From a bacterium (GTDB lineage: Bacteria > SZUA-79 > Acidulodesulfobacterales > Acidulodesulfobacteraceae), in assembly GCA_021845685.1 (NCBI GenBank), contig JAJZVN010000003.1:97081-161080 (forward strand): DNA of 64,000 nt, read 5' to 3'. The notes under the pieces were generated by a model. It saw only the letters and a list, made by a program, of their open reading frames with translations. It had not been told where the DNA came from and did not search any database. Positions within the stretch are counted from its first letter, which is position 1; each line of letters opens with the position of its first letter. The position numbers were made by a program, and so were the translations under genes. Shown one piece after another: positions 29,704 through 38,043 of the stretch.

Positions 29704-29786
29704 TATTGATATTACTATATTTATGGGGGCAATAAAAATGTCTAGGGGGGACTATAAAATAAAAAATAAAATGCAACAATATCAAT
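29704..29786. promoter_or_regulatory. Inverted repeat with G-runs upstream of ahbC
   Basis: TATTGATATT (29704-29713) and AATATCAATA (29777-29786) are perfect 10-bp complements enclosing 63 nt. The enclosed part has G5 (ATGGGGGCAAT) and G6 (TAGGGGGGACT) runs that stand out in this AT-rich DNA. It may be a regulatory structure in the ahbC leader or the end of the cobA-hemD transcript. No known riboswitch recognised. Confidence 0.25.
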
Positions 29787-29872
29787 AAGTTATAATTTTA
29801 TAATAATAAAAACGATGAAGTTGAGTTAATAAAATTAATAAATTAAAATAAATAAACGAGGTTAAATAAATA

Positions 29873-31060
29873 ATGATAGGAATTTCAAAACTATATTGCG
29901 GCGGAGTACATGCTTCCGATGCTTTGCGCTATGGAAGAATGTCGCAGAAATTACCGTCTCATCTTTTACAATTTTCAGAAGATAAAAAACCTGTTATAGT
30001 ATGGAATATGACTAAAACTTGTAATTTAAACTGCATACATTGCTATTCGCAGTCCAAAAATCTTCAATATAATAATGAATTGACATTAGAAGAAGGAAAA
30101 GCTTTTATAGACGATGTATCTTCTTTCGGATCTCCCGTCATGCTTTTTTCAGGCGGCGAACCCTTAATGCACCCGCATTTCCTTGACCTTGCATTCTACG
30201 CAAAATCTAAAGGAATGAGAGCCGTAATATCCACAAACGGAACTTTAATTACAAGGGAACTTGCGCAAGAGCTTAAACAGGTCGGATTGTCTTATGTAGG
30301 AATAAGTCTTGACGGACTTTCCGAAGTTCATGACAAATTCAGAGGGAAAAAAGGAGCTTTTACCGAAGCGATTAATGGAATAAATTATGCTAAAGAAGCA
30401 GGAATCAAAGTCGGGTTAAGATTTACTATAAATAAAAGAAATGCTCAGGAAATACCCGGAATTTTTAAACTTTTAGAAGAAGAAAATATCCCGAGAGTTT
30501 GTTTTTATCACCTTGTTTATGCAGGAAGAGGCACAAAACTGATGGAAGAAGACCTTACGCATGAAGAAGCAAGGCAAACAGTAGATACTATTCTTGAGCT
30601 TACAAAAGAAATATATTTGAAAGACAACGCAAAAGAAGTTTTAACCGTAGATAACCATGCGGACGGACCTTATATTTATTTAAAATTATTAAAAGAAGGA
30701 CAGACGGAATTGGCAGGTAACGTTATGGAACTGCTTAAAATGAACGGAGGAAACAGCTCCGGCGTGGGAATAGGTTCAGTCAGCTGGGACGGAGAAGTTT
30801 ATGCAGACCAATTCTGGAGACATTATTCGTTCGGCAACGTAAAAGAAAGAAAATTCAGCGAGATTTGGTTAGATACCGCTTCAAATTTTTTAATGAAACA
30901 GTTAAAAAATAAAAAAGAGTATGTTAAAGGAAGATGCGCTAAGTGCAAATGGCTTGATGTATGCAACGGCAATTTCAGAGTTAGATCTGAAGCTGCTTCG
31001 GGAGATTTGTGGTCTCCTGATCCTGCATGTTATCTGACCGACGAAGAAATAGGATTGTAA
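29873..31060 (+). CDS. ahbC: 12,18-didecarboxysiroheme deacetylase (Fe-coproporphyrin synthase) AhbC
   Basis: Radical-SAM enzyme of the siroheme-dependent heme pathway, removing two acetate side chains to give Fe-coproporphyrin III. The N-terminus MIGISKLYCGGVHASDALRY is characteristic of AhbC. The SAM cluster cysteines are Cys50, 54 and 57 (CNLNCIHC), and a C-terminal auxiliary-cluster region has CAKCKWLDVC. The length of 395 aa is typical. The start has GAGG upstream. It is followed by ahbD, supporting the pathway. Confidence 0.93.
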   Translation: MIGISKLYCGGVHASDALRYGRMSQKLPSHLLQFSEDKKPVIVWNMTKTCNLNCIHCYSQSKNLQYNNELTLEEGKAFIDDVSSFGSPVMLFSGGEPLMHPHFLDLAFYAKSKGMRAVISTNGTLITRELAQELKQVGLSYVGISLDGLSEVHDKFRGKKGAFTEAINGINYAKEAGIKVGLRFTINKRNAQEIPGIFKLLEEENIPRVCFYHLVYAGRGTKLMEEDLTHEEARQTVDTILELTKEIYLKDNAKEVLTVDNHADGPYIYLKLLKEGQTELAGNVMELLKMNGGNSSGVGIGSVSWDGEVYADQFWRHYSFGNVKERKFSEIWLDTASNFLMKQLKNKKEYVKGRCAKCKWLDVCNGNFRVRSEAASGDLWSPDPACYLTDEEIGL

Positions 31061-31218
31061 ATACCGTAAATAACATATGTAACGTAATAGCAGAGAGCGG
31101 CTGCAAACAAATTAGAAATTATATAAAAATATCAATATAAATCAATATCAATATAGGTGCATGACAATAACATAAGTAAAACAATAAACAATAAACAATA
31201 ATATAAGTATCCTAAAAT

Positions 31219-31282
31219 TGCCGATAGAAAATTTATTATGGATTTCCGCTTATGCGGAATGACTTTGAGGGATTTTAAAAGT
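31219..31282. repeat. Half copy of the MITE/BIME-like element upstream of ahbD
   Basis: CCGATAGAAAATTTATTATGG resembles the left arm of the element at 43290, and TTCCGCTTATGCGGAA is an inner palindrome like those at 43323 and 43378. The motif TTGAGGGATTTTAAAAGTT is shared with 23471-23559. It overlaps the extreme 5' end of the longest ahbD reading frame. Confidence 0.55.
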
Positions 31283-31324
31283 TCATCCGTCAATTTTGGG
31301 AGTATAAATCAGGATTATAAATTT

Positions 31325-32524
31325 ATGATTAACAATAATAATCAAAATAATAATGCGAAAACAGCAGATATAAAAGATAAAGGCGCAGGACATCCTCACG
31401 GCATGTCAGGAGTAATGCCTGATGCGTCAATATTAGGGTCAATGGCGGGTACGGCAGGCAAAAAAAATGAATTAAGATTAGTCTTCTGGGAGCTTACGGC
31501 AAGATGTAACCTTAAGTGTATTCATTGCAGAGCTGAAGCTCAGGAAGAAAGGCAGAAGGATGAGCTGTCAACAGAAGAATGTTTTTCCGTGATAGATAAT
31601 TTATGCAGTTTTTCAAACCCTATTTTAATATTAACAGGCGGCGAACCTTTATATAGACAGGATATTTTTGAAATTGCTTCTTACGCATCAAATAAAGGGC
31701 TCAGAGTTGCATTGGCAACTAATGGAACATTGATTAACAAAGAAACTGCAAAAAGAATTAAAGAATGCGGAATAAAAAGAGTGGCTATAAGTTTAGACGG
31801 TTCAAACGCCCAGACCCATGATTCTTTTAGAATGATGCCCGGGTCATTTGACGCAGCTTTTAACGGAATTAAAAATTTGCAGAATGAAGACATGGAAGTT
31901 CAGGTTAACACGACTATTGCTAAACATAATGAAGACGAAGTTGAAGATATACTTGAACTTGTTTTAAAAAATAATTTAAAAGCGCTGCATATTTTTATGC
32001 TTGTGCCTGTCGGATGCGGCGTACAAATCGCAGATACACAAATGTTAGATAAACAAAAATATGAAGATATACTATCATGGTTTTACGATAAGACAATGGA
32101 ATTTAAGGATAAACTTGAACTAAAAGCAACTTGTGCCCCGCATTACTTTAGAATAATGCATAAAAGGGCTAAAGACGAAGGTATCGCTATTTCTCCGAAA
32201 ACGCATGGCATGGCGGCAGTAACGAGGGGCTGCCTTGCCGGGAGTTCCGTTATGTTTATTTCAAGAAAAGGAGATGTACAGCCATGCGGCTATCTTCCTG
32301 CACTTGCAGGCAATGTTCTTAAAGAGCCTGCCAAAAAAATTTGGGAATCGTCTGAAGTGTTTACAGACTTACGGGATTTAAGCTTATTGAAAGGAAAATG
32401 CGGTATATGCGAATATAAAAAAGTCTGCGAAGGGTGCAGAGCGAGGGCCTATTATGAAACTGGGGATTATTTGGCTGAGGAGCCCTATTGCATTTACGAA
32501 CCGTCATTAATACAAAATAAATAA
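31325..32524 (+). CDS. ahbD: Heme b synthase AhbD (radical SAM)
   Basis: Radical-SAM enzyme that oxidatively decarboxylates the two propionates of Fe-coproporphyrin III to make heme b. From this start the SAM cluster is Cys61, 65 and 68 (CNLKCIHC). The auxiliary cluster region is CGICEYKKVCEGCRARAYY. The frame is open back to ATG 31238, but its first residues read through the repeat element at 31219-31282, so I prefer ATG 31325; ATG 31403 is a third option. The His-containing GHPHG segment near residue 22 resembles the N-termini of other AhbD proteins. Confidence 0.9.
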   Translation: MINNNNQNNNAKTADIKDKGAGHPHGMSGVMPDASILGSMAGTAGKKNELRLVFWELTARCNLKCIHCRAEAQEERQKDELSTEECFSVIDNLCSFSNPILILTGGEPLYRQDIFEIASYASNKGLRVALATNGTLINKETAKRIKECGIKRVAISLDGSNAQTHDSFRMMPGSFDAAFNGIKNLQNEDMEVQVNTTIAKHNEDEVEDILELVLKNNLKALHIFMLVPVGCGVQIADTQMLDKQKYEDILSWFYDKTMEFKDKLELKATCAPHYFRIMHKRAKDEGIAISPKTHGMAAVTRGCLAGSSVMFISRKGDVQPCGYLPALAGNVLKEPAKKIWESSEVFTDLRDLSLLKGKCGICEYKKVCEGCRARAYYETGDYLAEEPYCIYEPSLIQNK

Positions 32525-32567
32525 TAAATTAAATGTTCAATTTATTTAAACTTTTTAATATCAGATA

Positions 32568-33014
32568 ATGGAACAAATTGCAAACAAACTTAACAGATTT
32601 ATAGCAAAAGCTGTTGATTTGCTGATAGTCGGCTTTTTCAGCGAAATATTTTATCCTTACGGTTTAATGGCAGGTCTTTTATATTTGCTGATAGGCGACG
32701 GTTTTTTTAACGGGCAGAGCCTCGGAAAAAAATTAATCGGACTTAAAGTCGTAACGGCATCTGACGAAAAAAAAATTGAGTTTAAAGATTCAATTATAAG
32801 AAATATGTTTCTGGCTGTAGTCCTTGCGTTTGCATTTATACCTCTGTTCGGTATGTTTTTAATGTTTACGGCAGGACTTTTTATATACGGTATTGAAATA
32901 TATTATATTATAACTAATCCAATAGGAGAAAGAATAGGCGATAGATTAGCTTTTACAAAAGTAGTTGATGTTAAACAGAGGGAAGATAATTCGAAAGTGC
33001 AGAATGTAGAGTGA
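32568..33014 (+). CDS. RDD-family membrane protein
   Basis: A 148-aa protein with an RDD domain: Arg12 and Asp17 in LNRFIAKAVDLLI, FNGQSLGKKLIGLKVV, and a final RIGDRLAFTKVV. Three to four membrane segments are visible. Function of the family is not firmly known (some members act in ion exchange). It starts 44 nt after ahbD and is likely the last gene of the heme cluster. A heme-linked role is only suggested by position. Confidence 0.85.
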   Translation: MEQIANKLNRFIAKAVDLLIVGFFSEIFYPYGLMAGLLYLLIGDGFFNGQSLGKKLIGLKVVTASDEKKIEFKDSIIRNMFLAVVLAFAFIPLFGMFLMFTAGLFIYGIEIYYIITNPIGERIGDRLAFTKVVDVKQREDNSKVQNVE

Positions 33015-33125
33015 CATTATACACTATAATTTAAATAATATTATATAATATAATATATCTATATAATCCAAATACAATAGGTTTAGGCTGAATGTCAATA
33101 TTGCGGACAAATGCTTGTTCGCCGT

Positions 33126-33163
33126 CAACTTATTATTATATTAATTAATATAATAATAAGTTG
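33126..33163. terminator. Perfect 38-bp palindrome, likely AT-type terminator
   Basis: CAACTTATTATTATATTAA is immediately followed by its exact reverse complement, with no unpaired loop beyond the hairpin turn. It lies between the heme cluster and polA and could end the upstream transcript or extrude as a cruciform. Confidence 0.5.
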
Positions 33164-33206
33164 AATTTGATTAAAGTATTTTCATTTATTATTGCGGTTT
33201 TTTTTA

Positions 33207-36200
33207 ATGGTAAAAACGCTTAATATAAAAAGCGATATTTTTCTTATAGATTCCAGTTCATATTTTTACAGAGCTTTTTACGCATTGCCTCCGCTTGTTA
33301 ATTCTAAAGGGTTTCCCACAGGAGCGGTTCTCGGGTATACCCGTATGCTTATTAAACTTAAAACAAAATTTAATATAAAATACGGCGCATGTTTATTTGA
33401 TTCCAGAAAAAGTTTCAGAAAAGAAGTATATAAAGAATACAAGGCTAATAGAATAGAAATGCCGGAAGATTTAGTCAAGCAGGTTGATTATATTACTCTA
33501 ATATCTAATTTGCTCGGTTTTAAAACCTTTAAACTAGAAGGATACGAAGCTGATGATTTAATAGCTTTGATATCAGAGAAATTTTCAAAATCAAATAAAA
33601 CAATTTGCATAGTAACAAGCGATAAAGACCTTAAACAGCTGCTATCTTCTAATGTTTGTATATATGATGCCCAGAAAGATATCGTTATAACTCAAGAAAT
33701 ATTTGAAAACGAATACGGTATTAAGTCCGAAGAATATAAATATATTCTTGCGCTTATGGGCGATGCATCGGATAATATACCTGGCATTAAAGGAATAGGC
33801 GGAAAAACAGCATTGAGTTTAATAAAATCTTACGGCAGTTTAGACGGCATATATAGCAACTTAGATTCAATAAAGCAGTCAAAAATGAAAGAATTGCTTA
33901 TATTTCATAAAGAAGACGCTTATAATTCTTTAGAATTAGCTTCTTTTTATAAAGATATATCATTAGAGAAATCATATTTTACTCCGCAAATATTATTAAA
34001 TGCCGCAGAAAATTCTGATGTTAATTCAGGTTTTAATCCGGAAAATTCTCAAAATTTAAATTTGGATTTTGACCGCTCTTCTAATTTTCGCAATAATTTA
34101 TATAAAATATCTTTTATCTATAAAGAAAATAATAAATTTGAAAATTTGGAAGATTTTGCTTTAGAACGGCCAAATGACGGCGAGCTTTATAAAATATTCA
34201 AAGAATTTGAATTTCATTCTTTGATAAAAAAACTCAAATTAGAAAATACGGAATATTTAAATAATAATATCGCAGGAATAAATGCGGACGGTGATATTCA
34301 TAGCAAATATAAAGACTATGAAGACGAAGATAAAAAAAATATAGATAAATCTAAATTATCCGGTAATAGCGAAAATAAATATAATTGCGCCGAATTACCA
34401 ATACCCGGTGAAAACGAGCTTTCAATTTATATTGATTATGCAGGCAGCGCAAATAATGCCGTAAAAAATATAAAATCATTAAAATTAGTAAATAATAATG
34501 ATGGCGGTTTGTTTGACGATGTAGACAAAACGCCGGACTATGTGCATTTGTTTTCAAAAAAAGACGGATATATTTGTGTTAAATTAGAATATTTTTTAAA
34601 AAACGAACATATTATTACAGAATTAGCCGACGCGACTATAAAAAAAATAGGATGCGATATAAATTCTATCCGCAGATATTTAAAGCCTTACGGAGTTGAG
34701 TTGAATAACCGATTTTTTGATATCGGTATAGCTTCTTATCTGTTAAATCCAATAATCCATAATCACACTTTTGACGATTTATATAATGAATTTTCAGACA
34801 AATTCGACGAATTAAGCCGAATCATTTTAAATAATAAAGAAAAAACGGACGATGGAAATATTAATATTAAGTCGGAAGAATATAATGTTAAAAAATATAG
34901 CGACAATAAAGCTTTTTTATCATATTTTATTTATCGCTGCCAGCTTAAAGAATTAGAAAAAGAAAACGAACTAAAAAAGATATTTTTTGAAATAGATATG
35001 CCGCTTGCTATTATTCTTGCCGACATTGAAGATGCCGGTTTTATGGTAGATAAAGATAAATTACTTGCTTTGTCCGCCGAGTTTGAACTTGAAGCGCAAA
35101 AAATGGCGGCTATAATATGCAAAATTGCAGGAAAAGAATTTAATATAAATTCCCCTAAACAATTAAGCGAAATTATGTTTGACGGGTTAAAATTTAAAAG
35201 GATTAAAAAAAACAGCACTGATATAGAGGTTCTTTTAAAATTAAAAAATGAAATAGAGACCGCATCTCTTTTAATGAATTATAAAAATAGCGATAGCGAT
35301 AGCGATAATAGTAATGACAATAAAGAATACGACTTATATAAAAATTATCTGTTATTTTTAGACAGCATAATTTCATACAGAAATAAAATCAAACTCAAGA
35401 CATCTTTTACGGACGTTCTTTTGAAGAAATTAGATAAAAATAGCAGGATTCATACTTCTTTTAGTCAGATAAAAACTTCTACGGGAAGACTTTCAAGCCA
35501 GGACCCTAATCTTCAAAATATTCCTATTTCGGGTATTGAAGGAAAAAAAATTCGGCAGGCTTTTATAGCCCCTCCTGCCAAGTTATTAATTTGCGCCGAC
35601 TATTCGCAGATAGATTTACGAGTTATGGCTTCAATTTCAAAAGATTCTTCTTTAATTGAAAGCTTTAGGAATAATGAAGACATACATTTAAAGACGGCTT
35701 TAGAAATTTTCGGAATTGAACCTTCAAAAATAGATGCAGATTTGAGAAGAAGGGCAAAAGTAATTAATTTCGGAATAATTTACGGTATGAGCCCTTACGG
35801 ATTGTCAAAAGAATTAAATATAACGCAGGAAGAAGCAAAAACATACATAAATTCATTTTTTGCAAAACATTATGCTATAAAAAATTATATGAAAAACATA
35901 GTACAAGAAGCTAAAAACAACGGATATGTTAAAACATCTATCGGAAGAAGATGCTACATTAAAGATATAAATTCCCCTATAAAAAATGTTTCTTCTTTTG
36001 CCGAAAGAGCTGCTATTAACGCCCCTATTCAAGGAACTGCCGCCGATATTATCAAGATTGCAATGATTAATATTAATAACGAGCTTAAAACGAGGCGGCT
36101 GAAAACTAATATGATACTCCAGATACATGATGAACTTATATTTGAAGCGGAAATTAACGAAGTAGAACTTATTGAAAGCATAATCATAACTAAAATGACG

Positions 36201-36275
36201 GATAAAAATCTGCTAAGTGATGTTCCGTTAGCCGTAAATATAGGCAAAGGCAAAAATTGGGACGAAGCTCATTAA
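33207..36275 (+). CDS. polA: DNA polymerase I
   Basis: Repair and Okazaki-fragment polymerase. Residues 1-290 are the 5'-3' exonuclease (FLIDSSSYFYRAFY, LALMGDASDNIPGIKGIGGKTA). The middle exonuclease-like domain lacks the DxE catalytic motif (region ELSIYIDYAGS) and is interrupted by Asn/Asp/Lys-rich sequence, so proofreading is probably absent. Polymerase motifs are intact: RLSSQDPNLQNIP, CADYSQIDLR (about 795), RRRAKVINFGIIYGMS, and QIHDELIFE. I chose ATG 33207; an in-frame TTG at 33192 is less likely. At 1022 aa it is about 100 residues longer than usual. Confidence 0.95.
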   Translation: MVKTLNIKSDIFLIDSSSYFYRAFYALPPLVNSKGFPTGAVLGYTRMLIKLKTKFNIKYGACLFDSRKSFRKEVYKEYKANRIEMPEDLVKQVDYITLISNLLGFKTFKLEGYEADDLIALISEKFSKSNKTICIVTSDKDLKQLLSSNVCIYDAQKDIVITQEIFENEYGIKSEEYKYILALMGDASDNIPGIKGIGGKTALSLIKSYGSLDGIYSNLDSIKQSKMKELLIFHKEDAYNSLELASFYKDISLEKSYFTPQILLNAAENSDVNSGFNPENSQNLNLDFDRSSNFRNNLYKISFIYKENNKFENLEDFALERPNDGELYKIFKEFEFHSLIKKLKLENTEYLNNNIAGINADGDIHSKYKDYEDEDKKNIDKSKLSGNSENKYNCAELPIPGENELSIYIDYAGSANNAVKNIKSLKLVNNNDGGLFDDVDKTPDYVHLFSKKDGYICVKLEYFLKNEHIITELADATIKKIGCDINSIRRYLKPYGVELNNRFFDIGIASYLLNPIIHNHTFDDLYNEFSDKFDELSRIILNNKEKTDDGNINIKSEEYNVKKYSDNKAFLSYFIYRCQLKELEKENELKKIFFEIDMPLAIILADIEDAGFMVDKDKLLALSAEFELEAQKMAAIICKIAGKEFNINSPKQLSEIMFDGLKFKRIKKNSTDIEVLLKLKNEIETASLLMNYKNSDSDSDNSNDNKEYDLYKNYLLFLDSIISYRNKIKLKTSFTDVLLKKLDKNSRIHTSFSQIKTSTGRLSSQDPNLQNIPISGIEGKKIRQAFIAPPAKLLICADYSQIDLRVMASISKDSSLIESFRNNEDIHLKTALEIFGIEPSKIDADLRRRAKVINFGIIYGMSPYGLSKELNITQEEAKTYINSFFAKHYAIKNYMKNIVQEAKNNGYVKTSIGRRCYIKDINSPIKNVSSFAERAAINAPIQGTAADIIKIAMININNELKTRRLKTNMILQIHDELIFEAEINEVELIESIIITKMTDKNLLSDVPLAVNIGKGKNWDEAH

Positions 36276-36297
36276 TTAATAATAATTATAGATACAT

Positions 36298-37848
36298 ATG
36301 GAAAATCAAACAAGATTGGAACGGGGAAATATTGGGACTTTAGGCGCTATTGCTCAGGAAATTGCGGCTATGGCTCCTGCATGCGATACCGTTGCTTTTA
36401 TGACGGCAGCTTCAATTTATGCTTATGCTTTAACGCCCCTTTCATTCCTTCTTGCAATGGCAGTTATGTATCTGGAAGTTAATACCCTGTATCATTTATC
36501 AAAAAAACATGCAAGCGCAGGAGGTTATTATGGCTATGTTGCAACCGCATACGGACCGTCTCCTGCGGTTTTAACGGGTTTTCTGTATATTATGTATCAG
36601 GTGGCAAGCACTGCAGCGATACCCACTTATATAGGAGGCGTCGTTTTGCCGGGTGCCCTGAAGTATTTTTTTAATATCAATATAGCAGGGTGGCTATGGA
36701 TGCCGTTAATTTTAATATTTATTATAGTTCCCATTATGCTCGCAATATTAGGCTTAAAAGTCCAGATGAAATATATAAAAGCGGCGGCTTTATTTGAAAT
36801 TATATTTTTACTTGTTTTATCTTTAATAATTATTGCAAAAGCTCCCGATAATACCTTCAATGTATTTAACCCTTTTGCATGGCCGAATTATAAAAACTAT
36901 TTTGATCCCAACGGAGGTCCTATTTCTTCCGTCGGCCTCGGTATGATTTTTGCTATAACCAGTTTTATCGGATATGGCGGTTCAGCGCCTTTAGGCGAAG
37001 AAGTAAAATCCCATAAGGCTATAACTAAAGCTTTAGTTATCGGACTATTAATAACAGGCGGAGTTTTAACCGAAGTTTCCTATTCTCTCGTGGTAGGCTG
37101 GGGAGTTAATAATATGGTTAGCTTTGCTCAAAGTCCTATACCCGGTATTTTAGTTGCGACTTTTTATACAGGTATTGCAGGGGGTTTAATGCTTGCTTTA
37201 GTTGCTTTAAATTCAGCATTTTCAGATTCGGTAGCAATGCAATCTAATGCAGGCAGGGTTTATTTTGCAATGTCAAGAGACCATATACTGCCTGATTTTT
37301 TTTCGGCTATTCATAAGAAATATAAGACGCCTTATAAATCTTTGCTGCTTATCGGCGCCATGGCTTCTATTGCAGCAATAGTAACCGGTTTTATTATGCT
37401 TCATATAGAAGGTATAGGTTTTAGCAGGATATTTTCAGTTTCCGCTGCAAATCCGAAATTACAGAAGGGACTGACTGAAGCATTTGTGTTTTTAACTACA
37501 ATAGCGCTATATGGTTTGATAATAACGCATTTTTTATTAAATACTTCAATTATGGTCTTGTATAAAAGATTGAAAGAAAAGCATAACGGTCTTTTAAAAA
37601 AAATCATTCACCCTATTGAACATTATATTATGCCCGGTTTAGCTACGCTAATATTTATGTTTGTTTTATATGAGTCTGTTATTCCTCCGCTGTTTCCTAT
37701 TTTTCAGGCAAGCGTTGTATCTATTATTTTTATATGTATTGTGATAATTTATATAATGTATTTAAAAAAATACAAAAAAGAAACTTTGGCTAAAGTGAGC
37801 GTAACTGTTAATATAGTAGAAGAAGAAGGATGCGAAAGCGAAAGTTAA
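36298..37848 (+). CDS. APC-superfamily amino acid permease
   Basis: Integral membrane transporter of 516 aa with about twelve hydrophobic segments. The APC first-helix pattern appears as AIAQEIAAMAPACDTVAFM, and SFIGYGGSAPLGEEVKSHK (about residues 222-240) is the conserved helix-6/loop motif. Substrate is probably an amino acid or amine, not determinable here. It starts 22 nt after polA. It is followed by kup after 195 nt. Confidence 0.88.
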   Translation: MENQTRLERGNIGTLGAIAQEIAAMAPACDTVAFMTAASIYAYALTPLSFLLAMAVMYLEVNTLYHLSKKHASAGGYYGYVATAYGPSPAVLTGFLYIMYQVASTAAIPTYIGGVVLPGALKYFFNINIAGWLWMPLILIFIIVPIMLAILGLKVQMKYIKAAALFEIIFLLVLSLIIIAKAPDNTFNVFNPFAWPNYKNYFDPNGGPISSVGLGMIFAITSFIGYGGSAPLGEEVKSHKAITKALVIGLLITGGVLTEVSYSLVVGWGVNNMVSFAQSPIPGILVATFYTGIAGGLMLALVALNSAFSDSVAMQSNAGRVYFAMSRDHILPDFFSAIHKKYKTPYKSLLLIGAMASIAAIVTGFIMLHIEGIGFSRIFSVSAANPKLQKGLTEAFVFLTTIALYGLIITHFLLNTSIMVLYKRLKEKHNGLLKKIIHPIEHYIMPGLATLIFMFVLYESVIPPLFPIFQASVVSIIFICIVIIYIMYLKKYKKETLAKVSVTVNIVEEEGCESES

Positions 37849-37949
37849 AGCTAAAATTAAAGTTATATTAATCTTAAGAATAGACATAATAATCATCAAA
37901 AATATAAAAGCAAGAAAAAACATCAAATATATTTATAATATTTTATAGA

Positions 37950-37985
37950 TGATACTTTTGATATCTAAATAATAAAAAAGTATCA
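37950..37985. terminator. Hairpin between permease gene and kup
   Basis: TGATACTTTT (37950-37959) and AAAAGTATCA (37976-37985) form a perfect 10-bp stem with a 16-nt loop. It may terminate the permease transcript or act in the kup leader. The conserved core of a c-di-AMP (ydaO) riboswitch is not present. Confidence 0.4.
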
Positions 37986-38043
37986 AATAATAATTATAAA
38001 ATATAATACAAATAATTAAAAATTACATAAAAAAGGAAAAAAT

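Noticed and set aside
33192..33206. TTG start for polA giving five more residues
   Set aside because: ATG 33207 lies directly before the conserved exonuclease start, and no ribosome binding site supports the TTG.
37849..38043. c-di-AMP (ydaO-type) riboswitch upstream of kup
   Set aside because: Expected because potassium transporters are frequent targets, but the conserved core sequence is not present; only a simple hairpin is seen.
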